Assembly: GCA_029906195.1 (NCBI GenBank)
Contig: JARWSJ010000003.1
Coordinates: 434,001-498,000, forward strand
From: Chitinophagaceae bacterium 26-R-25
Lineage (GTDB): Bacteria; Bacteroidota; Bacteroidia; Chitinophagales; Chitinophagaceae
Length of the DNA stretch: 64,000 nt
Direction: 5' to 3'
The position numbers and the translations under genes are program-made. This document shows, piece by piece, positions 57,512 through 64,000 of this stretch; within the stretch, counting starts at the first letter, position 1; each line of letters opens with the position of its first letter. The notes beneath the pieces were generated by a model, which was not told where the DNA came from, did no database searches, and saw only the letters and a list, made by a program, of their open reading frames with translations.

Positions 57512-58202
57512 TTGCTCTTACACGTTCAAGTAATTGTTTGTCAATGTTGGATAGAGGTTGTAATGGCAATTGAAATCGAATATAATGAATACGGTTGCTT
57601 TGTGCAATATCTAATTTTTCGTAGTGCGTTTTTATCTGCAGCTCCTCTTTTACATTTTCCTTAGCGTACACATCATCATCTTTTTCCAGCAATGTAAGAC
57701 CATACATCTCAATAACCAGCAAAGTGAACCTATATAGAACGGGAGAATCGGTTTTTAAGTGTATGATACCACCCGGTTTTAACACTTGTTGATAAAGTCT
57801 TAAAAAATTTGGGTGCGTTAGCCTCTTCTTGGCCCTTGAGATGCGCAGTTGCGGATCGGGGAAAGTGATCCATATTTCACTTACTTCGCCTGGAGCGAAG
57901 TAGTTGTTTATCTTGTCGATGTGAGTGCGTAGAAAGGCTGCATTCGTATATCCCTGCTCAATGCATTTTTTTGCACCGATGTAAATTCTGTTGCCTTTCA
58001 GATCAACTCCTATTAAATTATGATTTGGATATAAAGCGGAAAGTCCAACAACGTACTCTCCCTTGCCACAGGCCAATTCCAGTGTTAAGGGATTATCGTT
58101 TTTGAAGAAATCACTCCATTTACCTTGCATTCCCTCGGGGTATTGTAATACATTAGGGAAGGATTTTATTGCTTCGAACCGCATCAACTTTTTCTGGCCC
58201 AT
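57492..58202 (-). CDS. trmB: tRNA (guanine-N7-)-methyltransferase
   Basis: A 236-residue TrmB. It has the SAM-binding LELACGKGEYV (G-x-G-x-G), IGVDLKGNR, the EIWITFPDPQLRISRAKKRL motif and PGGIIHLKTD, the classical TrmB set. It makes m7G46 in the tRNA variable loop. First gene of a minus-strand operon with DUF5522 and ATL. The N-terminal F-E-x-I-K-S-F-P-N-V-L-Q-Y-P is the Bacteroidota start region. Note that tRNA-like RNAs with odd variable loops lie 5 kb away; no link is claimed. Confidence 0.93.
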   Translation of the reverse strand: MGQKKLMRFEAIKSFPNVLQYPEGMQGKWSDFFKNDNPLTLELACGKGEYVVGLSALYPNHNLIGVDLKGNRIYIGAKKCIEQGYTNAAFLRTHIDKINNYFAPGEVSEIWITFPDPQLRISRAKKRLTHPNFLRLYQQVLKPGGIIHLKTDSPVLYRFTLLVIEMYGLTLLEKDDDVYAKENVKEELQIKTHYEKLDIAQSNRIHYIRFQLPLQPLSNIDKQLLERVRANEEEAN

Positions 58203-58359
58203 AAGGGCGCAAAATTAGGAAAAGTTAGCTGAATTTGACTGAGAAGGATTTTGTGGTTGAATGATTCGGTTGGATGTAATGGCTTTTGGGCGCAATAAAA
58301 AAGCCAATGCAGTGGGAACACAATACAATCGAAGGAAGTTTTGTTTTCGTTATATGCAG

Positions 58360-58430
58360 TCTCACGACCAGGAAAGAAAGACTGCTTATCATCCCGAGGA
58401 ACGAGGGATGATAAGCAACATTCTTTTAAA
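58360..58430. repeat. REP/MITE-like element, copy 4 (compact)
   Basis: TGCTTATCATCCC (58383-58395) pairs with GGGATGATAAGCA (58405-58417). The inner GATCTGGGT part of copies 1-3 is missing. The left flank GGAAAGAAAGAC and right flank ACATTCTTTT match the two ends of the other copies. Confidence 0.75.
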
Positions 58431-58472
58431 TCTTCAAACACCTTAACTAAACGGCCTTGACTTTATAAACCT

Positions 58473-59384
58473 TTATTTAGGCGAAATAATAAAACCATTG
58501 CTCGGGCCAGCCTGAATGCTTGGCAATTTGCCATCCCATTTTTCCACCTTCATATATTCAATATAGGTAGCATTAAGGGAAACCTGTTTCCTTTTTATTG
58601 CTTCGGCTTCACCGGAAGCGGCAATTACCTGCGCGGCGCTGTCTGCTCTTGCTGCAGCTATTTTTCTTTCGCCCTCTGCAATAGCAACAAGGCGTTGGTT
58701 TTCGGCCACCTGTACTTCCTGTATCGCTTTGGTTTTCGCTTCAATAGACTGTTGCAATGCCTGTGGAGGAACAATATTGGTTCTCAGCTGTGAAATGATA
58801 AACCACTTTGCCACGCGTTTATTTGCTTCCGCTACAATGTCAGATTCGAATTTTTCTCTTTGATTGAAGATGTCATCAACTGCCCACTTGTTCGCAACAT
58901 CATTTACTGTTCCCACGATAGCTGTTTGCAACCATTGTTGTTCGATTGATTTTATATCGAGACGAAGATTCTGGAACATATCACCTACATCACCCGGTTT
59001 TAGTGAATAGTTGAAAGATGGTTTAATAACAGCTGAAAAACCTCCTTTGGTAATGACCTGTTGTTCAGGATATTCAATGTGCTGTTGATAGGTAGGAAAT
59101 TCATACAGTTTACTAACCCAGGTATTGTAGATAACCCACCCTGTTTTATATTCAAATTTGCTCACGCCTCTGTCGTCGCCGGTAAGATTTACTTTGATGC
59201 CCACGTGACCAGCGTCTACTCTTTCTATTTTAAAAGGTTGGATCAACGATATGATGAGGCCCACAACAATTATTGCTGCACCTTTTGCAAGTACTCCGCG
59301 GGAAAAATTAGGTTGTGCATTTCGTTTGTTCAAAACATATAGGGCTGCAAAAATGAGCGATAACACAAATAAGAAAATACTCAT
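58473..59384 (-). CDS. SPFH/Band 7 (prohibitin-like) membrane protein
   Basis: A 303-residue SPFH protein. Two N-terminal hydrophobic helices (residues 3-18 and 34-50), an SPFH domain (VDAGHVGIKVNLTGDDRG..., AVIKPSFNYSLKPGD) and a C-terminal coiled coil rich in Ala/Glu (VQVAENQRLVAIAEGERKIA) are visible. Such proteins form large ring assemblies and organise membranes or proteases. Its ATG overlaps the stop of an upstream 58-codon gene (ATGA), so translation is coupled. A REP-like element lies downstream. Confidence 0.85.
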   Translation of the reverse strand: MSIFLFVLSLIFAALYVLNKRNAQPNFSRGVLAKGAAIIVVGLIISLIQPFKIERVDAGHVGIKVNLTGDDRGVSKFEYKTGWVIYNTWVSKLYEFPTYQQHIEYPEQQVITKGGFSAVIKPSFNYSLKPGDVGDMFQNLRLDIKSIEQQWLQTAIVGTVNDVANKWAVDDIFNQREKFESDIVAEANKRVAKWFIISQLRTNIVPPQALQQSIEAKTKAIQEVQVAENQRLVAIAEGERKIAAARADSAAQVIAASGEAEAIKRKQVSLNATYIEYMKVEKWDGKLPSIQAGPSNGFIISPK

Positions 59385-59557
59385 GAAATGTACTGTTTAA
59401 GGGTTTTATAAATGAGAAAGTAGAAGCTTACGCCTACTATGATAATGCAAAGAATTGTGAGCATTGTGGAAGATGCACGATTGATGAGATATTCACAACT
59501 TACTGTTGTGATGGCAATAAAAATCAAAATTTTGCAAAGCGTCAGAAAGAGTTTCAT
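59381..59557 (-). CDS. 58-residue two-helix membrane peptide coupled to SPFH gene
   Basis: An ORF of 58 codons from ATG 59557 to TGA 59381-59383, the stop overlapping the SPFH start in an ATGA. The product is MKLFLTLCKILIFIAITTVS (helix 1), a short Cys/Arg linker, then MLTILCIIIVGVSFYFLIYK (helix 2) and a basic tail. No family is recognised. The overlap and a terminator just upstream (59618-59657) suggest a short transcript holding only this gene and the SPFH gene. A partner of the SPFH assembly is plausible but inferred. Confidence 0.6.
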   Translation of the reverse strand: MKLFLTLCKILIFIAITTVSCEYLINRASSTMLTILCIIIVGVSFYFLIYKTLKQYIS

Positions 59558-59617
59558 AAACTACAGGTTAAGGGATAAAAAGTGCTTATTGAAGGTAAGG
59601 TTATTTTTTACATCACG

Positions 59618-59657
59618 AAAAACCCCGCAAACTGTATTTCTGTTTGCGGGGTTTTTT
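59618..59657 (-). terminator. Terminator between GH97 and the small-ORF/SPFH unit
   Basis: A 15-bp stem AAAAACCCCGCAAAC / GTTTGCGGGGTTTTT with a 9-base loop. It ends the GH97 transcript on the minus strand and would work in either direction. Confidence 0.85.
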
Positions 59658-59679
59658 CAAAAACGGATATTGACCAATA

Positions 59680-61878
<2,199 letters not shown>

Positions 61879-61903
61879 TTATTAGTCTACAATACTTTAA
61901 AGG

Positions 61904-61945
61904 CAAAAATAGTCAAACATTCCAAAATTCGGGAACGTTCCCGAA
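61904..61945 (-). promoter_or_regulatory. GH97 promoter with LacI-type palindromic operator
   Basis: On the minus strand the -7 box is TATTTTTG (61904-61911). An 18-bp perfect palindrome, TTCGGGAACGTTCCCGAA (61928-61945), with a central AACGTT and CG core lies where the -33 element would sit. That arrangement fits a LacI-family regulator site, inferred from symmetry and placement. Confidence 0.5.
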
Positions 61946-62050
61946 AATAGCTGCAAAGTCTTTTCAGAAAGGCTTGTCGCACCATCTTCGTATATTTAGC
62001 CCTCCGTAGGGGCGAGTCGAATTTGCCCAATAACTGCTGAAAGTTTTGAT

Positions 62051-63025
62051 ATGCTGACCGACAAATTTGGAAGAAATATTAATTATTTAAGAATTGCCGT
62101 TACCGACCGTTGTAATCTGCGTTGCAATTATTGCATGCCAGAAAACCAGCATTTCATGGAGCGTGAGCAGTTATTAGGCTACGAGGAGATAATACGCCTG
62201 GTCTCGCTATTAAGTGAGAATGGCGTTAATAAAGTTCGCGTAACAGGTGGTGAACCTTTTGTACGAAAAGACATTTCTTCCTTGTTAAAAAGCCTGGGAA
62301 GTATTGAAAATATAAAGCAGTTATCAATTACCACAAATGGCGTCCTCACTTTTTCTCATATTGCCGACCTTGTGGCTGCTGGTATCAAGAATGTAAATCT
62401 TAGTCTGGATACACTTAAACGCGATAAGTTCCTGCAACTTACACACCGGGACGACTTTTTGAAAGTGCTCAATTCGTTTCACGCATTACTGGCCAATGAT
62501 TTCAACGTAAAGCTGAACATGGTTGTAATGCGCGATAACGTGAATGAAATACTGGATTTTGTTGAGCTTACAAAGGCGTTGCCACTAAGCGTACGATTCA
62601 TCGAAGAAATGCCATTCAACGGCCAGGGCCATGCGTATTCTGGCATTGAATGGAACTACACAAGGATTCTCTCCCACATTGAAACAAAATACAATCTACA
62701 GAAAGAACAAGATCCTGCTAACGCAATAGCGGTTCACTATAAACCGGAAGGCCATATGGGCAGCATAGCCGTTATTCCTGCCTTTTCGCGCACCTTATGC
62801 GGCTCGTGCAACAGATTAAGAATTACTGCAACAGGAGGTGTAAGAACTTGCCTGTATGGCAACGAAGTTTTGAATGTCAGGAACTTGATGCGCAATGGTG
62901 CCAGCGATACAACGTTGATAGAAGAAATTCAAAATGCCGTTTATAACAAACCCATGGATGGTTTTACTGCAGCGGCTTCGACAAAGGCGAAAGTGCCGGA
63001 AAGTATGTCGCTGATCGGAGGGTAG
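62051..63025 (+). CDS. moaA: GTP 3',8-cyclase (molybdenum cofactor step 1)
   Basis: A 324-residue MoaA, standard length. The N-terminal radical SAM motif T-D-R-C-N-L-R-C-N-Y-C-M-P uses Cys21, Cys25 and Cys28; the VTGGEPFVRKD motif follows; the C-terminal cluster motif is FSRTLCGSCNRLRIT with a further Cys in GVRTCLYGNE. The terminal G-G is present (LIGG), as in active MoaA. It makes the cyclic-pyranopterin precursor with MoaC. No other moa/moe genes are in the window. It is divergent from GH97 and ends at an AATTAGGAATT inverted repeat. Confidence 0.95.
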   Translation: MLTDKFGRNINYLRIAVTDRCNLRCNYCMPENQHFMEREQLLGYEEIIRLVSLLSENGVNKVRVTGGEPFVRKDISSLLKSLGSIENIKQLSITTNGVLTFSHIADLVAAGIKNVNLSLDTLKRDKFLQLTHRDDFLKVLNSFHALLANDFNVKLNMVVMRDNVNEILDFVELTKALPLSVRFIEEMPFNGQGHAYSGIEWNYTRILSHIETKYNLQKEQDPANAIAVHYKPEGHMGSIAVIPAFSRTLCGSCNRLRITATGGVRTCLYGNEVLNVRNLMRNGASDTTLIEEIQNAVYNKPMDGFTAAASTKAKVPESMSLIGG

Positions 63026-63027
63026 CT

Positions 63028-63125
63028 CAGGAATTAGGAATTAGGAGTTAGGAATTAGTTGGGCGTACAAGTTCAACAGGAAATTAGCCCGCATCTAATT
63101 CCTAATTTCTAACTCCTAATTCCTG
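63028..63125. repeat. AATTAGGAATTAGG inverted word repeat
   Basis: GGAATTAGGAATTAGGAGTT (63030) faces CTAATTCCTAATTTCTAACT (63091 onward) with a ~30-base centre. It starts 4 bases after the moaA stop and abuts the minus-strand terminator at 63129. Confidence 0.75.
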
Positions 63126-63128
63126 AAT

Positions 63129-63155
63129 AAAAAAAACCCTTCCGTTTGGGAAGGG
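63129..63155 (-). terminator. Terminator of the tRNA-like RNA unit
   Basis: Minus strand CCCTTCC - CAAAC - GGAAGGG followed by eight T. It lies downstream of both tRNA-like genes in their direction and about 50 bases past the last one. There is also a small CTTTGT / ACAAAG hairpin between. Confidence 0.8.
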
Positions 63156-63207
63156 CTACTACTTTGTAGACACAAAGCGGTCCTAAATTAAACATGAGAA
63201 AAAGCAG

Positions 63208-63379
63208 CTGTAGGGGGAGGACTCGAACCTCCACGGGGACGTTAGCTGTAGCACAAAGTTTTAGTGGTCAACCCCGGTCGGCCATACGCGTGGTATCGTC
63301 GGCTCTATGCTATGTTTATCCGTGCTTCCCCACCCCCGAGACAAGAGGGTATGTCTGCCAAAAATTTCATCACCCCACA
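63208..63379 (-). tRNA. tRNA-like RNA A: Leu-type cloverleaf, GUC anticodon, ~100-nt variable region
   Basis: On the minus strand: acceptor TGTGGGG / CCCTACA with discriminator G; TG; a 3-bp D stem ATG/CAT with a 14-base loop holding TTGGCAGA; anticodon stem CCCTC/GGGGG with loop TTGTCTC (anticodon GTC at 63340-63342); T arm GGAGG-TTCGAGT-CCTCC. The variable region (63233-63332) is closed by GGGG/CCCC and is about 100 nt, far beyond a normal arm. No CCA is encoded. The D arm and anticodon stem resemble tRNA-Leu. A second copy (63462-63582) differs with paired changes, supporting the fold. tRNA function is not shown. Confidence 0.6.
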
Positions 63380-63461
63380 ATATTTACCAAAGAATACAAT
63401 AGATTTGCAATTTTTAAATAAAATTCAAATATTGGAATAGTTTCTTTGATATTTTAATGAG

Positions 63462-63582
63462 CTGTAGGAGAAGGACTCGAACCTCCACGAGGCAATTAGT
63501 CTAGCTGAAAGCGTTGATTTGTCTTGTTTTCCTCACCCCCGAGACAAGAGGGCATGTCTGCCGAAAATTTCATCATCCCACA
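63462..63582 (-). tRNA. tRNA-like RNA B: same fold, ~49-nt variable region
   Basis: Same order as RNA A: acceptor TGTGGGA / TCCTACA, discriminator G, D stem ATG/CAT, anticodon stem CCCTC/GGGGG, loop TTGTCTC, T arm GGAGG-TTCGAGT-CCTTC. Its variable region (63487-63535) is closed by GAGG/CCTC. Compared with A, the last acceptor pair changes G-C to A-T and the second variable-stem pair changes G-C to A-T, two compensatory substitutions. The inner variable sequence shows no similarity to A. First gene in the direction of transcription. Confidence 0.6.
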
Positions 63583-63653
63583 GTGTGTTAAAGAACTTTC
63601 TGATGCAATATTAAATAAAAACCTCGATTTGATGTATAATATTTAATAAAAAA

Positions 63654-63686
63654 TTTGAAACTTTAGAGAAAATGTAATTATATTTG
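63654..63686 (+). promoter_or_regulatory. Promoter of the Lrp/AsnC gene
   Basis: TTTG (63654-63657), a 21-base spacer, and TATATTTG (63679-63686), fitting the Bacteroidota consensus. A start near 63693 gives a ~29-base leader. Confidence 0.6.
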
Positions 63687-63721
63687 TAATAATTTGATAT
63701 TATCTAATAAACATGTAGAAA

Positions 63722-64000
63722 ATGGCAACTAAATTAAATCTTGATAAACTGGATTATCAGATAATCCAGGAGATGATGGAAAACGCGGAAATTTCGTACG
63801 CAGACTTAGGAAAAAAGTTTTTTGTGTCCGCAGGTACAATACACGTGCGCATCAAAAAATTACAGGAAGCCGGTGTAGTTAAAGGTACAAAATTGAATGT
63901 GGATTTGAAACAGTTAGGTTACGATGTCATCGCATTCATTGGTGTGTATCTTGAAAAGAGTTCTCTGTACGACATCGTTGCAGAAGAACTTCGTAAGATT
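63722..64000 (+). CDS. Lrp/AsnC family transcriptional regulator (partial, cut by window end)
   Basis: The first 93 codons run off the window end. The N-terminal helix-turn-helix is typical of Lrp/AsnC: LDKLDYQIIQEMMENAEISY, then A-D-L-G-K-K-F-F-V-S-x-G-T-I-H-V-R-I-K-K-L-Q-E-A-G-V-V-K-G, and the start of the RAM ligand domain (DVIAFIGVYLEKS). Lrp-type regulators respond to amino acids. It is divergent from the tRNA-like RNAs, sharing a 139-base intergenic region, so it may regulate them or itself; this is inference. Confidence 0.88.
   Translation, partial: MATKLNLDKLDYQIIQEMMENAEISYADLGKKFFVSAGTIHVRIKKLQEAGVVKGTKLNVDLKQLGYDVIAFIGVYLEKSSLYDIVAEELRKI

Noticed and set aside
63194-63421. A 75-codon + strand reading frame over tRNA-like RNA A
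   Set aside because: It is antisense to the RNA gene, has the Arg/Ser/Thr-rich composition usual for reading across a tRNA, and has no family resemblance.
63129-63600. tmRNA or ordinary tRNA-Leu/Ser genes
   Set aside because: A complete anticodon arm with 5-bp stem is present, which tmRNA lacks, and no tag reading frame or normal variable arm is visible. The GUC anticodon, G discriminator and very long variable regions do not fit ordinary Leu or Ser tRNAs.

Overview
The window looks like chromosomal DNA from a member of the Bacteroidota, most probably Chitinophagaceae. The evidence is an alternative complex III plus cytochrome c oxidase cluster (actABCDEF-coxBA-ctaB-cox3), a type IX secretion sorting domain, DUF1800/DUF1501, DUF4251, DUF5522 and FISUMP proteins, a GH97 enzyme, weak or absent Shine-Dalgarno sites, and promoter-like TTTG / TAnnTTTG boxes. 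Taxonomy is inferred from gene content only.

Layout. 1-5.8 kb: fabG, a YhbP-like flavin-barrel protein, a YceI protein and a DUF1800-DUF1501 exported pair. 6.4-13.1 kb: three large secreted proteins. One has paired EF-hand/dockerin-like loops, one has a type IX sorting tail, and one is a 1061-residue Ig-like/FISUMP protein whose last ~60 residues resemble a diversity-generating-retroelement variable region. 13.9-24.9 kb: a thioredoxin-fold protein, GH25 lysozyme, radical SAM/SPASM protein, MarR regulator, GH10-like lipid-free hydrolase, porin, an AhpC-AhpD peroxide defence pair and a sensor kinase. 25.3-39.3 kb: acyl-CoA synthetase, Tat-exported PLP enzyme, an ECF sigma/anti-sigma/outer-membrane operon, Kbl, RidA, a divergent DapB, PurN and a NodB-like deacetylase. 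39.7-56.8 kb: the respiratory cluster. 56.9-64 kb: alkyltransferase-like protein, DUF5522, TrmB, SPFH protein with a coupled 58-residue membrane peptide, GH97, MoaA, two strange tRNA-like RNA genes and the start of an Lrp/AsnC regulator.

How genes work together. The actA-to-cox4 block should make the quinol:cytochrome c oxidoreductase and the terminal oxidase. CtaB (heme O), SCO and DUF420 proteins support oxidase assembly; no ctaA (heme A synthase) is in the window.

Most unusual content. (1) Two tandem minus-strand RNAs near 63.2-63.6 kb fold as Leu-type tRNA cloverleaves with a GUC anticodon and variable regions of about 100 and 49 nt, with compensatory base changes between copies. (2) Many intergenic gaps carry inverted arrays of short iterated words (for example AACTGAAT units and their complement), usually starting at stop codons. 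(3) A REP/MITE-like element with defined ends occurs four times. (4) The FISUMP protein has the variable-region signature noted above, but no reverse transcriptase or template repeat is in the window.
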